From M3007 sp965249785 (GTDB lineage: Bacteria; Bacteroidota; Bacteroidia; Chitinophagales; Saprospiraceae): a stretch of DNA of 64,000 nt. The position numbers and the translations under genes were made by a program. The notes under the pieces were generated by a model that made no database searches, was not told the DNA's origin, and worked only from the letters and a program-made list of their open reading frames with translations. Shown here piece by piece: positions 24,159 to 32,502 of this stretch (position 1 is the stretch's first letter; the number at the start of each line of letters is the position of its first letter). Where the stretch lies: contig CBDFMU010000016.1 in assembly GCA_965249785.1 (NCBI GenBank), positions 1 through 64,000 of the forward strand, given 5' to 3'.

Positions 24159-24569
24159 TCAAATTTTATAATAAAAGATAAAAAAGGAAGTAGGCCGCAG
24201 ATTTGCATTAATACCTGCATTCTGTTCCATCGGGTGTAATTCCAAAGGCTCCTGAAAAAAGTAACGCCAAAAATCTCCGGTTAATGATCCATATACACAA
24301 ATACCTAGTATAAAGAAATGAATAATTGCCACTATCCCGATCCATATTTTTTTACTTAAAAAGAATTTCATTGTCCAAAGCAGGAGAGTGAACATCCTAA
24401 GTAAACTAAAAATTAATACTAGCGCAAGTATCCAAACGAAATAATTGTCGTCCCATTTTTGACTGTTTCGGCAAACATAGACGATAATGCCCGACATTGC
24501 TACTACCAAGCTAACGTCCAGAATAAGTTGAAAGAAGAAGTATTTCCGATACTTGTCGAAGGAATACAT
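24159..24569 (-). CDS. Hypothetical four-helix membrane protein
   Basis: The 136-residue protein has four hydrophobic segments: FFFQLILDVSLVVAMSGIIV, YFVWILALVLIFSLLRMFTL, IWIGIVAIIHFFILGICVYG and a weak C-terminal FFIFYYKI. It is A+T-rich relative to the housekeeping genes. I recognise no family. It lies seven bases after the VapC-like toxin gene on the same strand and could be transcribed with the toxin pair, but a link in function is not shown. Confidence 0.55.
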   Translation of the reverse strand: MYSFDKYRKYFFFQLILDVSLVVAMSGIIVYVCRNSQKWDDNYFVWILALVLIFSLLRMFTLLLWTMKFFLSKKIWIGIVAIIHFFILGICVYGSLTGDFWRYFFQEPLELHPMEQNAGINANLRPTSFFIFYYKI

Positions 24570-24576
24570 TAAATGT

Positions 24577-24945
24577 TCAAAGAACAGGAGCTTTTACAAC
24601 AACCAATCCCGGAATTTTATTAAAATCAGCTACGTTTCGCGTATAAAGTTCAAGGCCATTAAGCACAGCGGTAGCCGCAACAATGCTATCACCGAGTTTC
24701 ATTTTGTAGGTTTTTCGCAGACGGATGGCTTCATCCATAAATAGACTATTAATTTCTATAACTTGAATTTCCAGAAATACTTCTGTTAAATATACTTCTT
24801 CCTCCCGGCTTAGGCCGTGAAATCCTAATACTTCCAAGCGGGTAATTTCCGATACATGTATATCACTTTCCAACAGCAGTGGTCGCAGATATTTATGTAC
24901 ATCCGAGTAAGAGTAAATTAAAATATTGGAGTCTATGATTCTCAT
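24577..24945 (-). CDS. PIN-domain toxin (VapC-type)
   Basis: The 122-residue protein has the PIN nuclease pattern: MRIIDSNILIYSYSD with the first acidic residue at position 5, an SEITRLEVLGF segment with the conserved Glu (about 32-42), LGDSIVAATAVLNG with an Asp (about 84-97) and LYTRNVADFNKIPG with the last Asp. VapC toxins cut tRNA or rRNA with a metal ion. Its ATG overlaps the stop of the preceding antitoxin gene by four bases (ATGA type), the usual arrangement in vapBC operons. Confidence 0.88.
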   Translation of the reverse strand: MRIIDSNILIYSYSDVHKYLRPLLLESDIHVSEITRLEVLGFHGLSREEEVYLTEVFLEIQVIEINSLFMDEAIRLRKTYKMKLGDSIVAATAVLNGLELYTRNVADFNKIPGLVVVKAPVL

Positions 24946-25184
24946 CTGATTTCATCAAAAGGTAAAGGCCGATCTTCCCGCTCTTTAATTTGCCATTCCA
25001 AAGCATCGCCAAAAGAGGAAGGCCCTTTGGCTTTGAAATTAAGAATTCTCTCCCTTCTTTTTTCACGTTCGGTCTTTTCCACCGCCTTTTTTTCTGTGCG
25101 TTTGAAAGGGATATTCAGTCGCCGTGCCAAACCTAAAATTAGTTCGGCATCTTCTGGATTAGTAATTTCTAATTGAAGTGTCAT
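24942..25184 (-). CDS. Antitoxin partner of the PIN toxin
   Basis: The 80-residue protein MTLQLEITNPEDAELILGLA is followed by a strongly charged, helical middle (KRTEKKAVEKTEREKRRERI) and ends RPLPFDEIR. It resembles the short two-helix antitoxins found directly before VapC genes in Bacteroidota, with the toxin-binding part at the C-terminus. There is no clear DNA-binding fold that I can name. The ATG at 25184 fits the family start; an upstream ATG at 25229 would add hydrophobic residues of no family character. The overlap with the toxin supports translational coupling. Confidence 0.75.
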   Translation of the reverse strand: MTLQLEITNPEDAELILGLARRLNIPFKRTEKKAVEKTEREKRRERILNFKAKGPSSFGDALEWQIKEREDRPLPFDEIR

Positions 25185-25232
25185 GGTCAAAATTTTTACA
25201 AAAATAACGCTAAACAGGCATTTTCGCAAACC

Positions 25233-28200
25233 CTACATATTCCGCCGATACTGTCCACCCACTTCATACAACGCCCGCGTAATTTGTCCCAAAGAACAAA
25301 CCTTCACCGCTTCCATGAGTTCCGCGAAAATATTGCCGTTGGCCAAGGCTACTTGTTGTAAACGACGCAACACTTCTGAGGAATGATCGGCATTAGCGCG
25401 ATGGAGATTTTGCAACGTCTGGATTTGCGCCTCCTTTTCCTCTTCTTCGGCGCGGATGACTTCGCGCGGCAACACCGTCGGCGAGCCTTCTTTGGAGAGG
25501 AAAGTATTTACGCCGATGAGTGGCAATTCGCCAGTATGTTTCAGGGTTTCGTAATAGAGGCTTTCTTCCTGAATTTTACCGCGTTGGTACATCGTTTCCA
25601 TCGCGCCCAACACGCCGCCGCGCTCCGTGATACGGTCAAATTCGGCCAGCACAGCTTCTTCCACCATATCGGTTAGTTGCTCAATAATGAATGCCCCTTG
25701 CAGCGGGTTTTCGTTTTTGGCCAGGCCCAATTCGTGGTTGATGATCAACTGAATGGCCATAGCACGACGTACCGATTCTTCGGTCGGCGTAGTGATTGCT
25801 TCATCGTAGGCATTGGTATGCAGCGAGTTACAGTTATCATAAATAGCGTATAAAGCCTGCAACGTGGTGCGAATATCATTGAAAGCAATCTCCTGCGCGT
25901 GCAGGCTGCGTCCGCTGGTCTGGATGTGGTATTTGAGCATCTGGCTGCGCTCGTTGGCCCCGTAGAGGCGTTTCATGGCTTTCGCCCAAATGCGCCGCGC
26001 CACCCGACCGATCACCGCGTATTCCGGGTCCACGCCATTGCTGAAAAAGAAGGACAGGTTGGGTGCAAAGTCGTCCACATTCATGCCCCGACTGCGGTAA
26101 TATTCCACAAAAGTGAACCCGTTGGAGAGCGTAAAAGCCAGTTGCGAAATGGGGTTGGCACCCGCCTCGGCGATGTGGTAACCGGAAATACTGACCGAAT
26201 AAAAATTACGAACTTTTTGTTGAATGAAATATTCCTGCACGTCGCCCATCACGCGGAGGCTGAATTCCGTGCTAAAAATGCAGGTGTTCTGCGCCTGATC
26301 TTCCTTCAAAATATCGGCCTGCACCGTGCCGCGCACCGACGACAGCGCGTAGGCTTTTATTTTTTCGTAAACGGCTGGTTCTAAGACTTCTGCGCCAGTT
26401 ATTCCTAGCAGCATTAAGCCTAAACCGTTATTTCCTTCGGGTAAGCCACCGCCGTGCGAGGAAGCCCCCCCTTGCCCCCCCATGAGGGGGGGGATGTGAT
26501 ACTGGGGCCGCTTCATTCCGCGCGCCTCATATTTCTCCTGCAATTTCGTTTCCACCGAAGATTCCAAACCGTGTTCGTGGATGTATTTTTCGCATTGTTG
26601 ATCAATGGCGGCATTCATAAAAAACGCGGCCACCGTAGCGGCCGGGCCATTGATCGTCATGGAAACGGAGGTCTTCGGGTCGCAGAGATCGAAGCCGGAA
26701 TAGAGTTTTTTGGCATCGTCCAGACAGCAAACGGACACGCCGGAATTGCCGACTTTGCCATAAATATCGGGGCGATAATCGGGGTCTTCACCGTAAAGCG
26801 TCACCGAGTCAAACGCAGTGCTAAGTCGGGCGGCGGGCAAACCTTTGCTGACGTAGTGAAAACGGCGATTGGTACGTTCCGGGCCACCTTCGCCAGCGAA
26901 CATCCGGGTGGGATCTTCGCCCTGGCGTTTGAAGGGGAATACGCCAGCGGTGTAAGGAAATTCGCCGGGTACGTTTTCCAGCAGGCTCCAACGCAGTATT
27001 TCGCCCCAATCCTGAAATTTCGGCGTGGCCACTTTCGGAATTTTCAGGTGGCTGAGGCTTTCGGTGTAGGTTTTTAGCCGGATTTCTTTGTCGCGGACTT
27101 TATAGACGTATTCGTCGGCGGCGTAGCGGGCGCGTTTGGCTTCCCAGTTTTCGAGGATACGCTTGCACTCACCATCGAGGTCTTTTTCTAAATCGTTGTA
27201 AAGCGTTTGTAGCGCGGCACCCTGTTCCGCAAGTGCACTATTACTAACCAGTTCGATAGTATTTTTTAACCCAAATAACCGTCGAGCAATGTCCACTTGT
27301 CTCGCCACCCACTCGTCGTATTTGCGGTTATTTTCAGAAATTTCGGACAAATAACGCGTGCGTTGCGGCGGAATAATGTAGACTTTTTCAGAAATCAAAT
27401 CCGAGACGGAAGCGTGGGATTTTAAGTCGGCCCCAGTCTTTTCGACCAGCAAATCCATGATGCGGCGGTACAGTTGATTCACGCCGGGATCGTTGAATTG
27501 GCTGGCAATGCAACCGAACACGGGCATCTCGTCCACGCTCACATCCCATTGATTACGATTGCGTTGCACTTGTTTTCGGACATCGCGCAAGGCATCCAAT
27601 GCACCGCGTTTATCGAATTTATTGATGGCAATCACGTCGGCAAAATCGAGCATATCAATCTTTTCCAACTGCGTAGCCGCGCCAAATTCGGGGGTCATCA
27701 CGTACAAACTGATGTCGCTGTGATCCACAATTTCGGTATCACTTTGCCCAATACCGCTGGTTTCGAGGATGATCAGGTCGAACTGCGCGGCTTTCAGAAT
27801 GTCTACCGCTGCATGGACGTATTTGGAGAGGGCCAAATTGCTCTGCCGGGTCGCCAGCGAACGCATATACACGCGACCTTTGGCCAGTTCGGGATTCAGT
27901 GCGTTCATGCGGATGCGGTCGCCGAGCAGCGCACCGCCAGTCTTGCGTTTGGAAGGGTCTACGCTGACGATCGCGAGGTTTTTTTCGGGAAAATCTAGTA
28001 GAAAGCGGCGAATTAATTCGTCCACTAAACTGGATTTGCCTGCGCCGCCGGTGCCGGTAATGCCCAGAACTGGATGAGTTATGAGGGATGAGTTATGAGT
28101 TATGAGTTTAGGGCTAATGTCGTTTTCGTAAAGACTTGGGTTATTTTCGGCAATAGAAATCAGGCGAGCAACATCTTTAAAATCAATATGCTGTGCAGTT

Positions 28201-28703
28201 AGTGATTTGTCAACTTTTAAAAAATTGACAAATCTGCCCACTTCACCATTCACCGAAAAACCGATGGGGTAATCGCATTTTTCCAGCAAATCATTGATCA
28301 TGCCCTGCAAACCCATGCGTCGACCATCGTCGGGGTGATAAATGCGGGTGATGCCGTAAGCTTGCAAGTCCTCGATTTCCGAAGGCAAAATAGTGCCGCC
28401 GCCGCCGCCGAAGAGTTTAATATGACTCGCACCGCGCTCTTTCAGCAGGTCGTACATATATTTAAAAAACTCGGTATGACCGCCCTGATAACTGGTAATG
28501 GCAATGCCCTGCACGTCTTCCTGAATGGCGCAATCCACGATTTCCTGCACCGAGCGGTTGTGTCCCAAATGGATGATCTCCGCTCCGCTGGACTGCATGA
28601 TGCGGCGCATAATATTGATCGCCGCGTCGTGGCCATCGAACAGACTGGCGGCGGTGACGAGACGGATTTTGTTTTTGGGCTGGTAAGTGACTGGATGGAG
28701 CAT
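25233..28703 (-). CDS. icmF: Fused isobutyryl-CoA mutase (IcmF-type, B12-dependent)
   Basis: The 1156-residue protein has three parts. A cobalamin-binding domain comes first (about residues 12-140, with LFDGHDAAI carrying the His ligand). A MeaB-like GTPase follows, with P-loop GITGTGGAGKSS (about 232-243), SVDPSKRKTGGALLGDRIRM and NKFD. The acyl-CoA mutase barrel starts near residue 540. The enzyme interconverts isobutyryl- and butyryl-CoA and the GTPase part guards the cofactor. Two inserts in surface linkers are intergenic-type repeats read in frame: PKLITHNSSLITHP before the P-loop and IPPLMGGQGGASSHGGG before LPEGNNGLGLM. The start MLHPVTYQPKNKIRLV (28703) is preferred to the ATG at 28802. 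Confidence 0.9.
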   Translation of the reverse strand: MLHPVTYQPKNKIRLVTAASLFDGHDAAINIMRRIMQSSGAEIIHLGHNRSVQEIVDCAIQEDVQGIAITSYQGGHTEFFKYMYDLLKERGASHIKLFGGGGGTILPSEIEDLQAYGITRIYHPDDGRRMGLQGMINDLLEKCDYPIGFSVNGEVGRFVNFLKVDKSLTAQHIDFKDVARLISIAENNPSLYENDISPKLITHNSSLITHPVLGITGTGGAGKSSLVDELIRRFLLDFPEKNLAIVSVDPSKRKTGGALLGDRIRMNALNPELAKGRVYMRSLATRQSNLALSKYVHAAVDILKAAQFDLIILETSGIGQSDTEIVDHSDISLYVMTPEFGAATQLEKIDMLDFADVIAINKFDKRGALDALRDVRKQVQRNRNQWDVSVDEMPVFGCIASQFNDPGVNQLYRRIMDLLVEKTGADLKSHASVSDLISEKVYIIPPQRTRYLSEISENNRKYDEWVARQVDIARRLFGLKNTIELVSNSALAEQGAALQTLYNDLEKDLDGECKRILENWEAKRARYAADEYVYKVRDKEIRLKTYTESLSHLKIPKVATPKFQDWGEILRWSLLENVPGEFPYTAGVFPFKRQGEDPTRMFAGEGGPERTNRRFHYVSKGLPAARLSTAFDSVTLYGEDPDYRPDIYGKVGNSGVSVCCLDDAKKLYSGFDLCDPKTSVSMTINGPAATVAAFFMNAAIDQQCEKYIHEHGLESSVETKLQEKYEARGMKRPQYHIPPLMGGQGGASSHGGGLPEGNNGLGLMLLGITGAEVLEPAVYEKIKAYALSSVRGTVQADILKEDQAQNTCIFSTEFSLRVMGDVQEYFIQQKVRNFYSVSISGYHIAEAGANPISQLAFTLSNGFTFVEYYRSRGMNVDDFAPNLSFFFSNGVDPEYAVIGRVARRIWAKAMKRLYGANERSQMLKYHIQTSGRSLHAQEIAFNDIRTTLQALYAIYDNCNSLHTNAYDEAITTPTEESVRRAMAIQLIINHELGLAKNENPLQGAFIIEQLTDMVEEAVLAEFDRITERGGVLGAMETMYQRGKIQEESLYYETLKHTGELPLIGVNTFLSKEGSPTVLPREVIRAEEEEKEAQIQTLQNLHRANADHSSEVLRRLQQVALANGNIFAELMEAVKVCSLGQITRALYEVGGQYRRNM
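26456..26495. repeat. GC-rich intergenic-type repeat in frame in icmF
   Basis: On the coding strand CCCCCCCTCATGGGGGGG is followed by CAAGGGGGGGCTTCCTCG. It matches the kind of PTPPLMGEG-type repeat seen between genes at 8369-8402, and here encodes PPLMGGQGGASS. Confidence 0.75.
28074..28110. repeat. ATAACTCAT word array in frame in icmF
   Basis: On the coding strand ACTCATAACTCATAACTCAT, then CCCTCATAACTCATCC. The same words form the spacer at 49701-49730. Here they encode KLITHNSSLITHP in the linker between the B12 and GTPase domains. Confidence 0.8.
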
Positions 28704-28724
28704 AGGATATTGGTTAGGCAGCCG

Positions 28725-28732
28725 CAAAGGTA
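28725..28732 (-). promoter_or_regulatory. Putative icmF -7 box
   Basis: The minus strand reads TACCTTTG, 21 bases before the ATG at 28703. No TTG lies at the best -33 distance. Confidence 0.45.
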
Positions 28733-28771
28733 GCGCAAAGGGCCAGATTTGCCGCTTCTTCCTTGGGCATA

Positions 28772-28807
28772 ACAAAAAGTCCGTGGCGCGATAAAGTGCC
28801 ACGGACT
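28772..28807 (-). terminator. Intrinsic terminator of the T9SS-domain gene
   Basis: On the minus strand GAGTCCGTGGCAC, loop, GCGCCACGGACT is followed by TTTTTGTT, 27 bases after the stop codon at 28834. Confidence 0.8.
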
Positions 28808-28833
28808 CGTTTATTTTTCGGAGAAAATGTATG

Positions 28834-29268
28834 CTAATTCGCTACCACAAATGGAATGGTCAGTAGACCCGTCGAGTTGCGGAGATTCAGGTAATAAACG
28901 CCTTTGGGAAGTTCTCCTAACTGAAATTCCAGCGTGGTCAGACCATTGGGCAGTTGGCTAAATCGTTCGGTAGCAGCAAGTTGGCCAGTCGCACTGATGA
29001 TACGGGCCTCCAAGTCAGTGGCATACGCCAAATCAAGATTCACTTGAAAATGGCCTTCTTGTACCGGATTGGGTGATAATTGCCACTGATTGGCAATTAA
29101 GTTGCCCTTGATGGCACTTCCGTCGGTGGGCGTTTGTAGGATGGCCGGATCAGCAAACGGGCTGGCATAGTTGGTCAGCAAATCGGTGGTACTATTTGTA
29201 TTCTGGGCAAGGAGGCCGCTAACGGCGCAGAATGCCCAACAGCAGAGTGCTAAAAATGGGCTACGCAT
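28834..29268 (-). CDS. Small exported protein with T9SS sorting domain
   Basis: The 144-residue protein has a signal peptide (MRSPFLALCCWAFCAVSGLL-AQ), about 40 residues of Thr/Ser/Pro-rich sequence, then a T9SS type A sorting domain: NQWQLSPNPVQEGHFQVNLD, ARIISATGQLAA, LPKGVYYLNLRNS and the closing IPFVVAN. There is almost no cargo between the signals, so it may be a small surface-anchored peptide or a remnant of a longer protein. It is transcribed with a good terminator and looks intact. Confidence 0.8.
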   Translation of the reverse strand: MRSPFLALCCWAFCAVSGLLAQNTNSTTDLLTNYASPFADPAILQTPTDGSAIKGNLIANQWQLSPNPVQEGHFQVNLDLAYATDLEARIISATGQLAATERFSQLPNGLTTLEFQLGELPKGVYYLNLRNSTGLLTIPFVVAN

Positions 29269-29457
29269 GATGTGTTTGTTTTTATGGTTTATGAAATGTG
29301 GAGATTAGATCCTATATGTAGAATAAAAATATTGTGCCGCTCCATAAAAATCGTCAGACTTATTGCTTTTACCCCATTTTAAAATTCCCCACTTGCAAAA
29401 CCCGAAATTCTTGCGACCTTCCCGCCATTCGACAGCCTATTTTATTTTCCTTTTCCT
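29269..29457. other. Divergent spacer, no clear feature
   Basis: The spacer separates the T9SS-domain gene and the MFS gene. I see A+T-rich sequence near 29280-29345 but no full promoter match and no word array. Confidence 0.35.
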
Positions 29458-30696
29458 ATGTCCAACTGGCAGATCAAACTTTCCCTCTTCCTCAACTATT
29501 TCGTCTTCGCTATCCTGCTCAACAGCGTCGGCACGGTCATCTTGCAGGTGCAGCACAATTTCGGCGTCGCCGAAGGCTCGGCCAGCATTTTGGAGGCGTT
29601 CAAAGACCTCAGTATTGCCGCCACTTCTTTCCTGTTGGCCTCCTACATCGCCCGTATCGGGTATAAGAAGTCGATGCTGATCGCGCTGGGTTTCGTGACT
29701 TTGGCTTGCCTGCTGATGCCTTCACTGCCCAGTTTTGCGATGACCAAACTGCTGTTCGCCATCGTTGGGTTTAGTTTTGCGCTGATCAAAATGTCGGTCT
29801 ACGCCACCATCGGTCTGATCACCACCGACAAGAAGGAACACGCGAGTTTCATGAATTTTATCGAGTCGTTTTTCATGGTCGGCATCCTGACGGGCTACTT
29901 TGTGTTCAGTGCGTTCGTGGACGATGCGAATCCGGCTTCGACCAGTTGGCTGAAAGTGTATTATTTATTGGCTACCATTTCCGGGCTGGCATTTCTGCTG
30001 CTCTGGACGACCCGACTGGATGAATCGGCGATAAAACCACCAGAAAGCAAGCCGCTCTCGGAGGACTTCGCAGAGATGTTTAAATTAGTAGCATTGCCAG
30101 TGGTGCTGGTGTTCGTGGCCAGTGCGTTTATCTATGTGTTGATCGAGCAGAGTATTATGAGTTGGTTGCCGACTTTCAATAGTAAAGTGTTGCATTTACC
30201 CACCACTTTGAGCATCGAAATGGCCAGTATTTTGGCGGCTTCCACGGCGGTGGGGCGGTTTCTGGCGGGCATTGTACTGCGACGGGTGCATTGGTTTATG
30301 GTGCTGGTGGGCTGTCTGGTTTTCGCGGGCGCGCTGGTGTTGTTCGCTATTCCATTGGCGCGGCAAGCGGCTACGCAGACCATCACGGGTTGGGGCGATG
30401 CACCTTTTGCCGTGTATATTTTCCCACTGATTGGTTTGTTTCTTGCACCGATTTATCCGGCTATTAACTCAGTGATTTTGAGCACGTTACCCGTCAATCG
30501 CCACGCGGTGATGTCGGGTTTAATCGTTATTTTTTCGGCCCTCGGCGGCACTACGGGCTCTTTGATTACGGGGCAAATTTTCCAGCATTACGGCGGCGAA
30601 ACGGCGTTTTATTTTTCGCTGGTACCAATGACTATTTTGCTGATCCTGTTGTTCTTTTTTAATCGGCTGCAAAAGGTAAATAATGTGGCCAATTAG
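29458..30696 (+). CDS. MFS transporter, likely sugar type
   Basis: The 412-residue protein has about twelve membrane segments, starting NWQIKLSLFLNYFVFAILLN. The MFS loop after helix 2 is YIARIGYKKSMLIALGF, and the second half has AGIVLRRVHWFMVLVGCLV. LFLAPIYPAINSVILSTLPV is like the fucose/glucose-type permeases (FucP/GluP). It directly precedes trehalase on the same strand (214-base spacer), so it may import trehalose or a related sugar; this is inference. The last residues (KVNNVAN) and the TAG stop are written in the AATGTGGCCAATTAG words of the following repeat. Confidence 0.82.
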   Translation: MSNWQIKLSLFLNYFVFAILLNSVGTVILQVQHNFGVAEGSASILEAFKDLSIAATSFLLASYIARIGYKKSMLIALGFVTLACLLMPSLPSFAMTKLLFAIVGFSFALIKMSVYATIGLITTDKKEHASFMNFIESFFMVGILTGYFVFSAFVDDANPASTSWLKVYYLLATISGLAFLLLWTTRLDESAIKPPESKPLSEDFAEMFKLVALPVVLVFVASAFIYVLIEQSIMSWLPTFNSKVLHLPTTLSIEMASILAASTAVGRFLAGIVLRRVHWFMVLVGCLVFAGALVLFAIPLARQAATQTITGWGDAPFAVYIFPLIGLFLAPIYPAINSVILSTLPVNRHAVMSGLIVIFSALGGTTGSLITGQIFQHYGGETAFYFSLVPMTILLILLFFFNRLQKVNNVAN

Positions 30697-30907
30697 AAAA
30701 TGTGGTCAATGTGCTAATCTTTACAAAGCAAAAATAAAATAAGCGTTTGTCGCAGAACCCATCGCATTTGTCATTCTGCCGAAAACTGTCCGCTCTTAAT
30801 GTGCGTCGCGAGGTATTCCGCAACGTGGACGGTTCTCAACAAGATGACAAACGCAGAGTCCACAGTAGCCCCATATTGACCACATTCCATCACATTGACC
30901 ACATTAT
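30681..30907. repeat. Nested inverted repeat with TGTGGTCAATGTG / CACATTGACC words
   Basis: The outer arms are AATGTGGCCAATTAG with TGTGGTCAATGTG (30681-30714), and GACCACATTCCATC with CACATTGACCACATT (30878-30905), complementary to each other. An inner imperfect inverted repeat pairs GTCATTCTGCCGAAAACTG with the complement of GGTTCTCAACAAGATGAC. No gene fits the 214 bases. Confidence 0.8.
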
Positions 30908-30910
30908 TCT

Positions 30911-32407
30911 ATGAAATATATCCACGAACTCGGCGAACTCTTCGAAAAAACGCAGACCCAATCCGTTTTTCCCGACGGCAAAACCTTCGTTGATTGCCTG
31001 CCCAAACAGAATTTGGCGGAAATAAAACGCCAGTATGAAGCCGAAAAAGATCAACTAGATTTTGATTTGCAACAATTTGTAATGGCGCATTTTGATCAGC
31101 CTAAAAACCCGACGACCAATTTTCAGAGCGACCCGAACAAGACGATAGAGCAGCATATCACGGACTTGTGGGACGTTTTGACCCGCCAGCCGGACCATGA
31201 GGTTAGTTCGCTTTTGCCACTGCCGCATCCTTACGTGGTGCCGGGCGGTCGCTTCCGCGAAATTTATTACTGGGACAGTTATTTCACGATGCTGGGCCTG
31301 CGCAAATCCGGGCGCGCTGATCTGATTCAACACATGGTGGACAATTTCGCGCACCTCATTGACGAAGTGGGTTTTATTCCGAATGGTAATCGCGCGTATT
31401 ACATTACCCGGTCGCAGCCACCATTTTTCTCGTTGATGGTCAGGCTGTTAGCGGAAATAAAGGGCAAAGAAATTTTGAAAAAATATCGTCCGCACCTGGA
31501 AAAAGAATATGAATTTTGGATGCGTGGGGCCGATCAATTGACCGAAGAACATAATGCCGAGCGACATACGGTGCGGATGTCCGACGGCTCCGTTTTGAAT
31601 CGCTATTGTGACGAACTGGATACTCCGCGCCCGGAAGCCTACAAGGCGGAATTGAAACTGGCGCAGGCATCGGACCAACCGTCGGCACAACTGTACCGAC
31701 ACTTGCGCGCCGCAGCCGAGTCGGGCTGGGATTTTAGCAGCCGCTGGTTTAGTGACGACACGACCTTTGGCACTACCCACACCATTGATATTGTGCCAGT
31801 GGATTTGAATTGTCTGATCTGGAATTTAGAAAAAACACTGTCCGAAGCGGCAGAACTATCTGAGGATCAAGCGGCTGCAAAAAAATACCAGGACTTGGCG
31901 AATCGTCGCGCCGACGCGATCCGCAAATATCATTGGCACGACGGCTTTTATTTTGACTACGATTTTCAGGCGGGTGAAGTGACTTCCCATCGGACGTTAG
32001 CGGCCGCTTCTCCGCTATTTTTTGGTTTGGCTTCGCAAACAGAAGCCGAGCAGGTCGCCCAAATATTAGCCGACAATTTTCTGCAAAAAGGCGGCTTGAC
32101 CACGACGCTTCTGCGCACCGGCCAGCAATGGGACGCTCCGAATGGCTGGGCTCCTTTACAATGGCTGACCTACGTGGGCCTGCGTCGCTATGGGCTGGAT
32201 GAACTGGCCGGACAAGTGCGCGCATGCTGGATGGAAACCAACGAAATGGTGTATAAAGAAACTGGAAAGATGATGGAAAAATACAATGTTTACCGCGAAG
32301 GCGGCTCGGCTGGCGGCGGCGAATACCCGAATCAGGATGGGTTTGGCTGGTCGAACGGGGTATATTTGGCGATGGCTAACTTTGAGGACACGGATTTGAA
32401 TATCTGA
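30911..32407 (+). CDS. treF: Alpha,alpha-trehalase (GH37)
   Basis: Trehalase hydrolyses trehalose to two glucose. The 498-residue protein has both family signatures: PGGRFREIYYWDSYFTMLGL (about residues 112-131) and QWDAPNGWAPLQWL (about 409-422), plus the Gly-rich EGGSAGGGEYPNQDGFGW near the end. No signal peptide is present, as in the cytoplasmic TreF type, so the sugar must be imported, possibly by the MFS protein upstream. The length is usual for cytoplasmic bacterial enzymes. The stop codon lies within a GATTTGAATATCTGAAA word of the following repeat. Confidence 0.93.
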   Translation: MKYIHELGELFEKTQTQSVFPDGKTFVDCLPKQNLAEIKRQYEAEKDQLDFDLQQFVMAHFDQPKNPTTNFQSDPNKTIEQHITDLWDVLTRQPDHEVSSLLPLPHPYVVPGGRFREIYYWDSYFTMLGLRKSGRADLIQHMVDNFAHLIDEVGFIPNGNRAYYITRSQPPFFSLMVRLLAEIKGKEILKKYRPHLEKEYEFWMRGADQLTEEHNAERHTVRMSDGSVLNRYCDELDTPRPEAYKAELKLAQASDQPSAQLYRHLRAAAESGWDFSSRWFSDDTTFGTTHTIDIVPVDLNCLIWNLEKTLSEAAELSEDQAAAKKYQDLANRRADAIRKYHWHDGFYFDYDFQAGEVTSHRTLAAASPLFFGLASQTEAEQVAQILADNFLQKGGLTTTLLRTGQQWDAPNGWAPLQWLTYVGLRRYGLDELAGQVRACWMETNEMVYKETGKMMEKYNVYREGGSAGGGEYPNQDGFGWSNGVYLAMANFEDTDLNI

Positions 32408-32497
32408 AAATGAAGATTTGAAGATGCGAGGATTTGAAACGAGACACCATCAAATTTAATCAAATACTCGCATCCTCAAATATCCAAATCCTCAATA
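32392..32497. repeat. Inverted GATTTGAAGATGCGAG / CTCGCATCCTCAAAT words
   Basis: GATTTGAATATCTGAAA and GAAGATTTGAAGATGCGAGG run from the end of trehalase to about 32440. The complementary CAAATACTCGCATCCTCAAA and CCAAATCCTCAA lie at 32460-32493. The two genes converge here, so each transcript ends in the G-rich form. Confidence 0.8.
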
Positions 32498-32502
32498 TTA
32501 TT

